In this document: piece after piece, positions 43,810 to 53,758 of the stretch
How positions within the stretch are numbered: the stretch's first letter is position 1
How the letters are laid out: each line of letters begins with the position of its first letter
DNA from: Halomonas sp. SpR8
Lineage (GTDB): Bacteria; Pseudomonadota; Gammaproteobacteria; Pseudomonadales; Halomonadaceae
Length of the DNA: 64,000 bases
Direction: 5' to 3'
Assembly (NCBI RefSeq): GCF_031010195.1
Contig: NZ_JAUAMC010000002.1
Location: 186,001-250,000 of the forward strand
The notes under the pieces: generated by a model
The model's input: the letters and a program-made list of their open reading frames with translations, nothing else
Database searches by the model: none
Told to the model about the DNA's origin: nothing
Made by a program: the position numbers and the translations under genes

Positions 43810-44910
43810 ATGGATACCTATGACAGCGAATTGTTCAAGTCGATCAAACTCGGCGACGTTGAACTGCGAAACCGCGTCATCATGGCGTCGATGTCACGGG
43901 CACGAACCAGTAATCCCGAACTGATCCCGACCCCGCTGCAGGTCGAGTATTACAAGCAACGGGCGTCAGCCGGGCTAATTCTCAGCGAAGGAACGTGGCC
44001 GAGCCGCGAGGCCATCGGTGCAGCCGATGTGCCAGGCCTTTTCACCAACAAACAAGTGGAGGGCTGGAAACCGGTGACAGAGGCGGTTCACGAGGCCGGT
44101 GGCCGTATTTTCGTGCAACTCGGGCATTGCGGCGCAGCTTCGCATTCGGCCCTGCTCGGCGGTGCGCAGCCGTTGGCGCCCTCGGCAGTGAACCTGAATC
44201 ACCAGGTGTTTGTCGGCGGCTTTCAGCAAACGACCACACCAAGGGCGATGACGGCCGGAGACATCGCACGTACCGTTGAAGATTATGCCCAAGCGACTCG
44301 CCTCGCTCAGCAGGCAGGGTTCGACGGTGTCGAACTGCATGGAACCGTCGGCTTTCTGATTCCTCAATTCCTGAGTGACAAGTTTAATCTTCGTGATGAT
44401 GGTTACGGTGGAAGTGTCGAGAATCGGATTCGCTTTCCACTAGAGATCCTGAAGGCCATGATCTCCGAATGGCAACCGGGAAGAGTCGGTTTGAAGCTGA
44501 GTCCAGCAGTTGGCTTGGGAGACCTACAACCCACGCCTGCCACTTTGCCGACGTATGAACGCCTCATTACACGGGTCGCCGCATTGAAGATCGCCTATCT
44601 CCAACTCCAGGAGTCGCCAACAGATTTGACTGGAACGCCTGTCGAGGTTTTGAACGAAGGAACTGCCAGATATTTCCGCCCGTTCTTCGATGGCCCCATC
44701 ATTGCCAATGGTGGGCTGGACAAGGCTAGGGCTGAGGGGGTGATTGCGTCAGGTGCCGCAGATGCAGCAGCGTTTGGGAGTCTCTATTTATCCAACCCTG
44801 ACTTTGCCGAGCGACTACAGCGTGGTGTCCCACTCGCCCCCGTGCCCTCACGGGAAACCTGGTATGGCGGCGGCGCGGCCGGATATGTGGATTACCCACG
44901 TGAAACGTGA
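43810..44910 (+). CDS. Old-yellow-enzyme-like flavoprotein with altered active site
   Basis: A 366-residue FMN barrel of the NemA/OYE family (SIKLGDVELRNRVIMASMSR; FNLRDDGYGGSVENRIRFP; IIANGGLDKARAE). Family enzymes reduce activated alkenes with NADPH. Several key positions differ: the H-x-x-(H/N)-G-Y motif reads HGTVGF (His177 kept, Val180 in place of Asn/His, Phe182 in place of the proton-donating Tyr), and the Q-(I/L)-W-H-x-G-R motif reads QLGHCGA. Substrate binding and protonation should therefore be changed or lost. It closes a short operon behind an HxlR-controlled promoter. Confidence 0.85.
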   Translation: MDTYDSELFKSIKLGDVELRNRVIMASMSRARTSNPELIPTPLQVEYYKQRASAGLILSEGTWPSREAIGAADVPGLFTNKQVEGWKPVTEAVHEAGGRIFVQLGHCGAASHSALLGGAQPLAPSAVNLNHQVFVGGFQQTTTPRAMTAGDIARTVEDYAQATRLAQQAGFDGVELHGTVGFLIPQFLSDKFNLRDDGYGGSVENRIRFPLEILKAMISEWQPGRVGLKLSPAVGLGDLQPTPATLPTYERLITRVAALKIAYLQLQESPTDLTGTPVEVLNEGTARYFRPFFDGPIIANGGLDKARAEGVIASGAADAAAFGSLYLSNPDFAERLQRGVPLAPVPSRETWYGGGAAGYVDYPRET

Positions 44911-45173
44911 TGGTCGATTCGGCGATGGGTTGGACGCGGCAAGCCCTAGCGTTGGCCGCCATAAATTACACAACCGAGAAAGATGGCGATAAGCATAATT
45001 CATGGCAACACTTAATCCCCAATGAGTTGGTAAGGTTCAATCGGCGGATAGAGGTTACGCAATTCACCCATTTAAAATCTCCAGCTATCGATGTCTTCTA
45101 GTGAGGGGCACTTGGGGCTAAACTGGTATTTCCACGCTGCTTAGAGCAGCCAGCCCCCAATACCCCTGACGCT

Positions 45174-47302
<2,129 letters not shown>

Positions 47303-47489
47303 TCATTCCTCCCGCTTCAATTACACCTTTCCAAATACCGTTTGACACTGTTGTCTTCGCCAACGACTTTACTACAGATGGCTCTTATATGACGCCGAAG
47401 AACGGTCTAGTATCCAGAGAAGGAAGTGAACCAGAAAGCAGTATGGTCAGCACTGTATCAATCAGTCAGTAAATGAAAAGGATCTCATC

Positions 47490-48002
47490 ATGATTGAGTC
47501 AATCGAAGAACTCGAAACGATTAGAAAATCGTGTCATTCGATGGTCACCAAGAGCTCAAGCCTCTCTGCAGGTGCGGCGGTTATCCCCATACCTGGGGTA
47601 GATGTAGGCTCAGACGTTGCCATATTGATGCGGCTAATTCCCAAAATTAACCAGAAATTTGGTTTAACACCTGAACAAATCGAAAGCCTGGATACAGAAT
47701 CCAAGCTCTTTGTGATGACGGCTATATCGAATACCGGCAGCAAAATGGCCGGTAAATACATCACGAAAAAACTTATCGTGATGCTGCTAAGCAAGATGGG
47801 CGTCAAGGTGGCATCCAAGGGTGTTGCTAAGTTCGTTCCCGTTCTAGGTAGTGCTGTAGCAGGTGGGATTAGCTTTACCGCGATGAAGTACATGGGTAAT
47901 AGCCATGTTGAAGATTGTTATCAAATTGCCTTGGCAACACTGGAGAATGAACGGCGAAAGCACGAAATCATCATCGAGCCAGAGCCAGAACAAGGCGGCT
48001 AG
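47490..48002 (+). CDS. DUF697/EcsC-like small membrane-associated protein
   Basis: A 170-residue protein. After a charged helix come hydrophobic, glycine-rich stretches (SAGAAVIPIPGVDVGSDVAILMRLIPKI; KFVPVLGSAVAGGISFTAMKYMG) that match the DUF697-type membrane-insertion module found on some GTPases, here without the GTPase. The function is unknown. AAGGA lies ahead of the ATG. The tail is acidic. Confidence 0.7.
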   Translation: MIESIEELETIRKSCHSMVTKSSSLSAGAAVIPIPGVDVGSDVAILMRLIPKINQKFGLTPEQIESLDTESKLFVMTAISNTGSKMAGKYITKKLIVMLLSKMGVKVASKGVAKFVPVLGSAVAGGISFTAMKYMGNSHVEDCYQIALATLENERRKHEIIIEPEPEQGG

Positions 48003-48019
48003 CCAAGCCGCCTATTGCC

Positions 48020-49204
48020 TCAAGCAGGCTGAGGCTTGTTGAACGCCTCACCAATCAGTTTGCCCGGCAGGGGCCCTGTCATCGTTTCCTGGGGTTGATA
48101 GTGCATAACCGAGCGAATTGCTTCACCACGCCGCAACAGATCAAACGCCATATTGATGTTATCGTGGGTCATGTTGTGCGTAATGTAGGGATCAACGTCG
48201 AAACGCCCTGACAGCCATTCATCGACCATGCCCGGCAGCTCGGAGCGCCCCAGCACACCGCCGAACGCGCTACCCCGCCAGACCCGCCCCGTCACTAGTT
48301 GGAAGGGACGTGTCGATATCTCCTCACCGGCCCCAGCAACACCAATGATAATGCTTTCACCCCATCCCTTATGGCAGCACTCAAGCGCAGCCCGCATTAA
48401 GCGAACGTTGCCAACGGCTTCGAAGGAGAAGTCAACGCCACCATTGGTCATTTCGATGATCACTTCGTGCAGTGGCTCACTATATTCGTTCGGGTCGAGA
48501 CATTCTGTAGCCCCAAGAGATAAGGCAAGTGGAAACTTGGCTGGATTAACATCAATACCAATAATGCGTCCGGCGCCCTGGAGCTTGGCTCCTTGAATAA
48601 CAGCCATTCCAACGGCACCCAATCCAAATACCGCGACAGTATCGCCCTGCTGAACCTTGGCAGTATTCCTTACGGCGCCCATGCCGGTAGGTATCGCGCA
48701 CCCCATCACACTCGCCTTTGCCAGAGGTGCATCACGACTTATCTTTGCCACGGCAATCTCAGGTAGCACCGTGTATTCACTAAAGGTACTTGTTCCCATG
48801 TAGTGATGCAGCATTTTGCCTTTATAGGAGAAACGGCTGGTACCATCCGGCATTAGCCCCTGCCCCTGGGTTTTACGAATAGTCTGAGAAAGGTTGGTCT
48901 TACCTGAGCGAATATAGGCGCAGTTCGGATCCTCTGGTGTATAAAGTGGGATAATATGATCGCCTGGCACCACCGACGTTACCCCGCGACCGATCTCCTC
49001 AACAATCCCTACGCCCTCATGACCCAACACACATGGAAAGTTTCCCTCAGGATCTTTACCAGACAGAGTGAACATATCGGTATGGCAGAGGCTTGTAGTG
49101 ACAATTCTGACCAGGACCTCCCCCGCTTTGGGGCCTTCCAAATCGACCTCCTCGATTTCAAGTGGCCGGTTGGGTTCCCAGGCAATGGCTGCACGTGTCT
49201 TCAT
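48020..49204 (-). CDS. Class III alcohol dehydrogenase / S-(hydroxymethyl)glutathione dehydrogenase lacking structural-zinc cysteines
   Basis: A 394-residue zinc MDR enzyme; the second of two adjacent ATGs is better spaced from GGAG. Catalytic-zinc ligands are present (Cys40 in SLCHTD, His62-Glu63 in LGHEG, Cys169 in VMGCAIPTG) and the NAD loop is [15 protein letters not shown]. In class III enzymes four Cys (C-x2-C-x2-C-x7-C) hold a second, structural zinc. Here that loop reads [16 protein letters not shown], so only Cys95 remains and Asp92, Ile98 and Ser106 replace the others. The C-terminus is about 20 residues longer than usual. It would oxidise the formaldehyde-glutathione adduct with one zinc instead of two. 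The shared promoter carries a Zur-like box. Confidence 0.9.
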   Translation of the reverse strand: MKTRAAIAWEPNRPLEIEEVDLEGPKAGEVLVRIVTTSLCHTDMFTLSGKDPEGNFPCVLGHEGVGIVEEIGRGVTSVVPGDHIIPLYTPEDPNCAYIRSGKTNLSQTIRKTQGQGLMPDGTSRFSYKGKMLHHYMGTSTFSEYTVLPEIAVAKISRDAPLAKASVMGCAIPTGMGAVRNTAKVQQGDTVAVFGLGAVGMAVIQGAKLQGAGRIIGIDVNPAKFPLALSLGATECLDPNEYSEPLHEVIIEMTNGGVDFSFEAVGNVRLMRAALECCHKGWGESIIIGVAGAGEEISTRPFQLVTGRVWRGSAFGGVLGRSELPGMVDEWLSGRFDVDPYITHNMTHDNINMAFDLLRRGEAIRSVMHYQPQETMTGPLPGKLIGEAFNKPQPA

Positions 49205-49239
49205 CATCGTCTCCGCGGTTGAACTTCAATGCACTTTAT

Positions 49240-49258
49240 ATGTTATGTTATAACATAA
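49240..49258. promoter_or_regulatory. Zur-box-like palindrome shared by the adh and hisI promoters
   Basis: ATGTTAT-GTT-ATAACAT (49240-49256) fits the gammaproteobacterial Zur core ATGTTATANTATAACAT at 16 of 17 positions. An overlapping perfect 16-bp palindrome TTATGTTATAACATAA occupies 49243-49258. The site ends 23 bases before the HisI start and begins 35 bases before the dehydrogenase start, so one bound dimer could silence both. Confidence 0.72.
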
Positions 49259-49279
49259 TTTTAAAGATGCGAACCACCA

Positions 49280-49690
49280 ATGAACATTTGGATAGAGCTA
49301 GAGAATGCCGAGCGTGGTGAATGCCGCCCATTGGCGGCGGTGATCGAATCTATTCCCTGGAACACCGACGGCTTGATCACCGCCATCGCTCAGCAGCACG
49401 ACAGTGGCGAGGTACTGATGTTGGCTTGGATGAACCACGAGGCGTTGCGCGAAACACTGGCCAGCGGGCAAGTCTGCTACTGGTCTCGCTCGCGACAGAC
49501 CTTGTGGCGCAAAGGTGAGAGTTCCGGCAATCGCCAGCACCTAGTTGAGGCACGGCTAGATTGCGATGGTGACGCGGTGCTGTTACGAGTCGACCAACAA
49601 GGCCCCGCCTGCCACACTGGGAGACCCAACTGCTTTTACAACGCCATTCGCCACGAGACAGTCGAAGTCATCACCGCTCCGCTTACTTGA
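49280..49690 (+). CDS. hisI: Phosphoribosyl-AMP cyclohydrolase HisI
   Basis: A 136-residue enzyme of histidine synthesis (opens the adenine ring of PR-AMP). Metal residues are in place: Asp94, Asp96 and Asp98 (DCDGD) and zinc cysteines Cys95, Cys111 and Cys118 (GPACHTGRPNCF). The N-terminus is about 17 residues longer than usual and the ribosome binding site is weak. It is not in a histidine operon but next to a Zur-like box, LuxS and metal genes. Extra HisI copies under Zur are known in other proteobacteria; whether another hisI exists in this genome cannot be seen here. Confidence 0.93.
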   Translation: MNIWIELENAERGECRPLAAVIESIPWNTDGLITAIAQQHDSGEVLMLAWMNHEALRETLASGQVCYWSRSRQTLWRKGESSGNRQHLVEARLDCDGDAVLLRVDQQGPACHTGRPNCFYNAIRHETVEVITAPLT

Positions 49691-49750
49691 ATCAAGACCC
49701 ACAGCCAACCGAATGCGTAAGTACTACCACAACAGCAAGGAGTAATAACC

Positions 49751-50275
49751 ATGCCTTTACTGGATAGCTTTACCGTCGACCACACCATCATGAACGCCCC
49801 GGCAGTGCGTGTCGCCAAAACCATGCACTCGCCTTCCGGTGATACCATCACCGTGTTCGATTTGCGCTTTAACAAGCCCAATGAAGCCATGATGGGTGAA
49901 AAAGGCATCCACACCCTAGAGCACTTATTTGCCGGTTTTATGCGCAATCATTTAAATAGCGACAGCGTCGAAATTATTGATATTTCGCCGATGGGCTGCC
50001 GTACCGGGTTTTATATGAGCCTGCTGGGAAGCCCAAGTGAAGAGAGTGTCGGCAATGCTTGGCTCGCCGCCATGCGCGATGTCTTAGCAGTGAAGCGAAT
50101 GGAAGAGATACCCGAACTCAACGAGTTTCAGTGTGGCACCTTCGTTATGCACTCGCTAGACGACGCCAAACAGATTGCGCAAAGCATCATTGACCAAGGG
50201 ATTGGGGTTAACAAAAACGACGACATCGCCCTCAGCCCTGAGCGACTAAAAGCGTTAGGTAACGACGTTAAATAA
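49751..50275 (+). CDS. luxS: S-ribosylhomocysteine lyase LuxS
   Basis: A 174-residue LuxS with its metal site intact: His54 and His58 in [12 protein letters not shown] (Glu57 catalytic) and Cys128 in FQCGTF; Cys83 in GCRTGFYM is the second catalytic residue. It cleaves S-ribosylhomocysteine to homocysteine and the AI-2 precursor DPD. It follows hisI by 60 bases on the same strand and may be cotranscribed from the Zur-type promoter, which would be an unusual place for luxS. Confidence 0.96.
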   Translation: MPLLDSFTVDHTIMNAPAVRVAKTMHSPSGDTITVFDLRFNKPNEAMMGEKGIHTLEHLFAGFMRNHLNSDSVEIIDISPMGCRTGFYMSLLGSPSEESVGNAWLAAMRDVLAVKRMEEIPELNEFQCGTFVMHSLDDAKQIAQSIIDQGIGVNKNDDIALSPERLKALGNDVK

Positions 50276-50285
50276 CAGTCTGAGG

Positions 50286-50311
50286 CGGACAACAGCTTAA
50301 GCTGTTGTCCG
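50286..50311. terminator. Bidirectional hairpin between luxS and the His-rich gene
   Basis: Perfect 11-bp stem CGGACAACAGC / GCTGTTGTCCG around TTAA, between convergent stop codons. No T run on the + side, so termination strength is uncertain. Confidence 0.65.
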
Positions 50312-50328
50312 ATGCACCCCGCTTGGTT

Positions 50329-50676
50329 TTAACGAATAACCGTCACAGGACCGTGATCGTCACAGTGGTCATCGTGGGGATGATGTAAGTGGCCATCAAC
50401 TAAGTAGTCGACATGGTCGCCATGGGGAACGGCTTCGTGGCCGCAACCTGGGCCGTGTACGTGACCCGCATCATGACCTGCACATTGGTGATTAGGTGTA
50501 CACGCATCAGGATTTTTGTCCGACACCTCAATCACATGCTCATCAACATGATCGCTGTGGGGATGGTGCAGGTGACCATCGTGCAAGTAATCAACGTGGC
50601 CGTTATGCTCAATTTGCGTATGACCACAATTCGGGCCGTGCTCGTGTGGGTGATTTTGATGAATATTACAGCTCAT
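50329..50676 (-). CDS. His-rich metal-binding protein with two internal repeats
   Basis: A 115-residue protein starting at the ATG 50676 (GGAGG five bases upstream; an ATG seven codons earlier is poorer). It contains 27 His and 6 Cys. Two repeats of about 38 residues share the pattern HGPxCGH, (E/P)H-x-(G/D)H, VDYL-x-DGHLHHPH-x-DH. There is no signal peptide, so it is probably a cytosolic zinc (or other metal) buffer. It lies directly downstream of an ArsR gene whose zinc-sensing site is complete, in the same direction and 66 bases away. Confidence 0.85.
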   Translation of the reverse strand: MSCNIHQNHPHEHGPNCGHTQIEHNGHVDYLHDGHLHHPHSDHVDEHVIEVSDKNPDACTPNHQCAGHDAGHVHGPGCGHEAVPHGDHVDYLVDGHLHHPHDDHCDDHGPVTVIR

Positions 50677-50696
50677 CGTTGCCTCCTTGAATAGCA

Positions 50697-50732
50697 TTGA
50701 TAGATAACGTGTGGTTGATAGATAACGAATGG
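50697..50732. repeat. 18-bp tandem duplication between the ArsR and His-rich genes
   Basis: TTGATAGATAACGTGTGG (50697-50714) is followed by TTGATAGATAACGAATGG (50715-50732); 16 of 18 match. It begins ten bases after the ArsR stop in the direction of transcription. Confidence 0.92.
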
Positions 50733-50742
50733 ATCGTAGGTA

Positions 50743-51090
50743 TTACTCTGACGCTTCTATCCCTTCATCAGCATGAGCGAGCGCGTTTTCAATTAACTGA
50801 ACAACGTGCTGGTCGGCCAAACGATAATAAAGATGCCGAGCATCGCGCCGACGTTTCACGAGGTTGGCGTTCAATAGCGTTTGCAAACGTGCTGACACGG
50901 TGGATAGCTTATTGCCGTCAACCACCAGCTCGCCGACACAGCGCTCCCCATCTTTCAGTTGATACAGCAACAACAGCCTTGCCGGGTCTCCCAGTGCTTT
51001 GAACAAAGCGGCTGTTCGCGCTAGCTGTTGAGCGCTCGGCACAAGGTCAGGAGCAACCGACTCATGGACATGTGACTGGCAAAATGTCAT
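50743..51090 (-). CDS. ArsR/SmtB family zinc-sensing repressor
   Basis: A 115-residue winged-helix repressor. The DNA-reading helix is KLSTVSARLQTLLNANLV. The alpha-5 zinc site of SmtB and CzrA is fully present: Asp93, His95, His106 and Glu109 with the correct 11- and 3-residue spacing (DQHVVQLIENALAHADE). Cys51 (ERCVGEL) and the His/Cys-rich N-terminus may add a second site. Such repressors leave DNA when zinc is high. The likely targets are itself and the His-rich protein downstream. Confidence 0.92.
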   Translation of the reverse strand: MTFCQSHVHESVAPDLVPSAQQLARTAALFKALGDPARLLLLYQLKDGERCVGELVVDGNKLSTVSARLQTLLNANLVKRRRDARHLYYRLADQHVVQLIENALAHADEGIEASE

Positions 51091-51120
51091 TTAATATTCC
51101 AATATTCCATGTAATGACAT
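51084..51120. promoter_or_regulatory. Inverted repeat at the ArsR start, candidate autoregulatory site
   Basis: ATGTCATT (51084-51091) and AATGACAT (51113-51120) form an 8-bp dyad around a direct repeat AATATTCC-AATATTCC (51093-51108). One arm overlaps the ArsR start codon, a usual place for autorepression. Confidence 0.5.
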
Positions 51121-51236
51121 CAGACTAGACCAAGAAACCGTGCTTGGCAATAAAACAATGCTTTTCCAGCGCTTGCCCGTTAGCCTGTTTAGGTCTGCTC
51201 AAACAGCTTTCCTGATAAACACGTTTGAAGAAGCCT

Positions 51237-51272
51237 AAAAAGCAAAATCCCCACCTACAATGGCGGGGATTT
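51237..51272 (-). terminator. Terminator of the siderophore receptor gene
   Basis: On the minus strand GGGGATTT-type hairpin (AAATCCCC/GGGGATTT arms, 12-base loop) is followed by TTTTGCTTTTT. It lies 38 bases after the receptor stop. Confidence 0.8.
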
Positions 51273-51309
51273 CCGGCTGTTGGCTTGCTTGCCAATTATC
51301 TTATCTGCA

Positions 51310-53436
51310 TCACCAGCGATAGCTCACTTTAGCGCTGATTTCGCGACCCGGATTATAGTAATCAGCCGTGCTTGAGCCGACCACGTGCTGCTCGTCGAGC
51401 AAGTTACTGACATTAACGGCTAGGTCAGCATCTTTGGTGAGCTGGTAGCTGAAGGCCGCGTCAAACAGCGTTGTCGCACTGCTCTTGGATGTGTTGGCGA
51501 CATCAAAGTAGTAAGAGCCGACATAACGGGCGCCGAGACCAACACTCATATCCTGGCTTGGCAAGGTATAGTAGCCCCACAGCGACGCCGTATGTTTGGG
51601 TGCAGCAGTAAACTCATTGCCCTCCCTGGAAGCATTGCTATCGCGCACTACTTCTGACTCCATATAGGAGTAACCACCGGCCAAGCTGACGTTATCGGTC
51701 AACTCAGCTTTCGCTTCCAGATCAAGGCCCCGCACTCGGGATTCACCCACGGTTTCTCGTTCAATAACGCCATTGTCCTGCACAACCGCGATAGTGACGT
51801 CATCCCGGGTCAGGTCATAGATAGCCGCCGAGAACAGCGCATTGGTACCAAAGGGAGCGTATTTCGCACCAATTTCGTACTGTTCGCCCCGTTCAGGCTC
51901 AACGCCAATCGTAGGCGGTGCGACCGACTCTACCATGCTGATATAGGTAGAAACTTCATCGGTGACGCGATAGGTCAGTGCACCGCGGAGTGAGGTCTCC
52001 GAAAAGTCATCGGAATCGGTGACGCCCGCCATGTTGGTGCTGGAGACATCCATTGAGTCGTTACGCACGCCCGCGGTCACGATGAATCGATCATAGAAGG
52101 ACAAATTCTGGGTCAGGAAGACCGACTCAGTGGTGAAGTCCTGCTTGTTGCTGCTATAGACGTTGAGGCTACTCGGTGCACCACTAAAGACGGGATTTGC
52201 GATATCAATGGAGGTCGCATCCCCGTAAAACGAACTGTCTTCGGTAGAAGCATCGCGATACTCGACACCCACGAGCGTGCTGCTATCAACCCGGTCAAAG
52301 CGGGCGTCGTACTGCAGGATCGCGTTGCCGATCAACTCCTGAGCTTCGCTGTCGGAGCCAAAATAATCGCGATCCACCACGCTGCCTACTCGCGCTGCAG
52401 AGTCAGTGATATAGACGTAACCGAAGTCGTCGGTCAGATCGCTGTAACGCAGGTTACCCCGCAACGTCAGGCCGTTATTGAAATCATGGGTAAGCTGGCC
52501 GGTGATGCTGGTGCGCTCAACGTCGTGATAGTTGAAACCAGGCTCGCCAAAGAAATCGCTGCGATCATACTCCCGGTCAAGTGGGTAACCACCGCTATTG
52601 GGGGTGTCGTCACGCTTCAGATAGTCGAAAATAACACTCGCTGAGGTGTACTCAGTTGGCTCCCAGGCCAGGCCACCCATTAAGAAACCATTGTTATCTT
52701 TGGAGTGATCGTATTCTCGATCGCTGTCCCGGATAGTGCCGGTGAAACGGTAGGCCACTGTCTCGTCAGCGTTAAGCGTGTCACCCACATCCACACCGGC
52801 CTCTTTTGCGTCGAATGAACCGTAGGAGAGATAGCCCTCCCCAAAACGTTCAAACCTTGGCCGTTTGCTCACAAAGTTGACCGAGCCACCTGGATCCGCC
52901 GGGCCAAACAGAGTGGAGTTGGCCCCACGCAACACCTCAACGCGCTCGTAGGCGTAGGGTTCCTCACGAACACCGCGCATTGAACCTAATGTCAGCCCAT
53001 CACGGTAGGTGGTGGCCTCGAACCCGCGGATTTTGAAATAGTCGTTCCGGTCATCGGTGCCGTAATAATCGGTGAGAATCCCTGGGGTATATTGCAGAAC
53101 TTGCTCGGTGGTGGAGGCGTTGCGCTGCTCGATCTCCTTCTCAGTGATGACCGACACGGAGGCAGGTGTATCGAGAATACTGGTAGCAACCTTACCACCC
53201 ACCCAAAGCTCCTGGGCCACTATCGAGTTGGCATCATCATCGGCATAGGCCTGGGCGTTGACGATAATGGGGGCGAGGCGATACCCCTCGTTATCGTCAC
53301 TGCCGTCGCCGGTTTCCTGCGCGTTCCCGAGCATGGGAATAGTCACCAGCGTCGTGCCGCACAGAATGCCGGTAGTGGTCTGCTGCCACCGTACCCGACC
53401 TGCTTTGCGCCGGACTGTGCTATTGCTATCAGTCAT
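51310..53436 (-). CDS. TonB-dependent siderophore receptor (FhuA/FhuE-like)
   Basis: A 708-residue outer-membrane receptor. The signal peptide is long (about residues 1-40, preceded by RRKAGR). The plug is at about 85-210 (TPASVSVITEKEIEQRN; PGILTDYYG; FKIRGFEATTYRDGL; EVLRGANSTLFGPADPGGSVNFVSKRP), typical of ferric hydroxamate-type receptors. The barrel ends with a C-terminal aromatic (YRW). No N-terminal signalling domain is visible, so it is not part of an ECF sigma relay. A Fur-like site and a large dyad lie upstream. Substrate not determinable. Confidence 0.93.
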   Translation of the reverse strand: MTDSNSTVRRKAGRVRWQQTTTGILCGTTLVTIPMLGNAQETGDGSDDNEGYRLAPIIVNAQAYADDDANSIVAQELWVGGKVATSILDTPASVSVITEKEIEQRNASTTEQVLQYTPGILTDYYGTDDRNDYFKIRGFEATTYRDGLTLGSMRGVREEPYAYERVEVLRGANSTLFGPADPGGSVNFVSKRPRFERFGEGYLSYGSFDAKEAGVDVGDTLNADETVAYRFTGTIRDSDREYDHSKDNNGFLMGGLAWEPTEYTSASVIFDYLKRDDTPNSGGYPLDREYDRSDFFGEPGFNYHDVERTSITGQLTHDFNNGLTLRGNLRYSDLTDDFGYVYITDSAARVGSVVDRDYFGSDSEAQELIGNAILQYDARFDRVDSSTLVGVEYRDASTEDSSFYGDATSIDIANPVFSGAPSSLNVYSSNKQDFTTESVFLTQNLSFYDRFIVTAGVRNDSMDVSSTNMAGVTDSDDFSETSLRGALTYRVTDEVSTYISMVESVAPPTIGVEPERGEQYEIGAKYAPFGTNALFSAAIYDLTRDDVTIAVVQDNGVIERETVGESRVRGLDLEAKAELTDNVSLAGGYSYMESEVVRDSNASREGNEFTAAPKHTASLWGYYTLPSQDMSVGLGARYVGSYYFDVANTSKSSATTLFDAAFSYQLTKDADLAVNVSNLLDEQHVVGSSTADYYNPGREISAKVSYRW

Positions 53437-53538
53437 GTTGAAGATCCCTTGAAATGAATAAACCTACCCTGCTCGCCTCGTGGTTTTCTTTTGAAAGGCC
53501 GGGAGAGTATCCGAAGCTAGCATCTTCGAGTCAATAGT

Positions 53539-53585
53539 GATAATACCAATCATAATCATTTATTTTGAACTTTTGATTATGATTG
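53539..53585. promoter_or_regulatory. Fur-box-like site and 12-bp inverted repeat upstream of the receptor
   Basis: GATAATACCAATCATAATC (53539-53557) matches the Fur consensus at 15 of 19. It overlaps a perfect dyad, CAATCATAATCA (53547-53558) and TGATTATGATTG (53574-53585), separated by 15 bases. It lies 100-150 bases before the receptor start, in the 322-base gap 53437-53758; I see no gene in that gap. Confidence 0.65.
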
Positions 53586-53758
53586 CAACACACAGTGACG
53601 CCATGCTCCCCCCGAACTACCCGTCATCTATCCAAGGTCGGCGCGCAACAATATCCCCTTAAGATTGAGCACGCCTTGGCTGCCAGAAAAGCCCGAGCGG
53701 GTCACCATCATGACCTGAGCCAATCACGAAGCGCCGCTGGTTCGAGCTCAATGCTTAC

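Noticed and set aside
41900..44910. Genomic island bounded by tRNA or integrase
   Set aside because: Broken genes suggest acquisition, but there is no integrase, tRNA, direct repeat or insertion sequence at either edge.
49751..50275. LuxS as sign of a quorum-sensing locus
   Set aside because: No AI-2 receptor, lsr or related regulators nearby; metabolic recycling next to metal genes is the simpler reading.
50413..50694. Hydrophobic plus-strand frame of 93 residues
   Set aside because: It is the complement of the His-rich gene (His codons read as Val/Met); a shadow, not a membrane protein.
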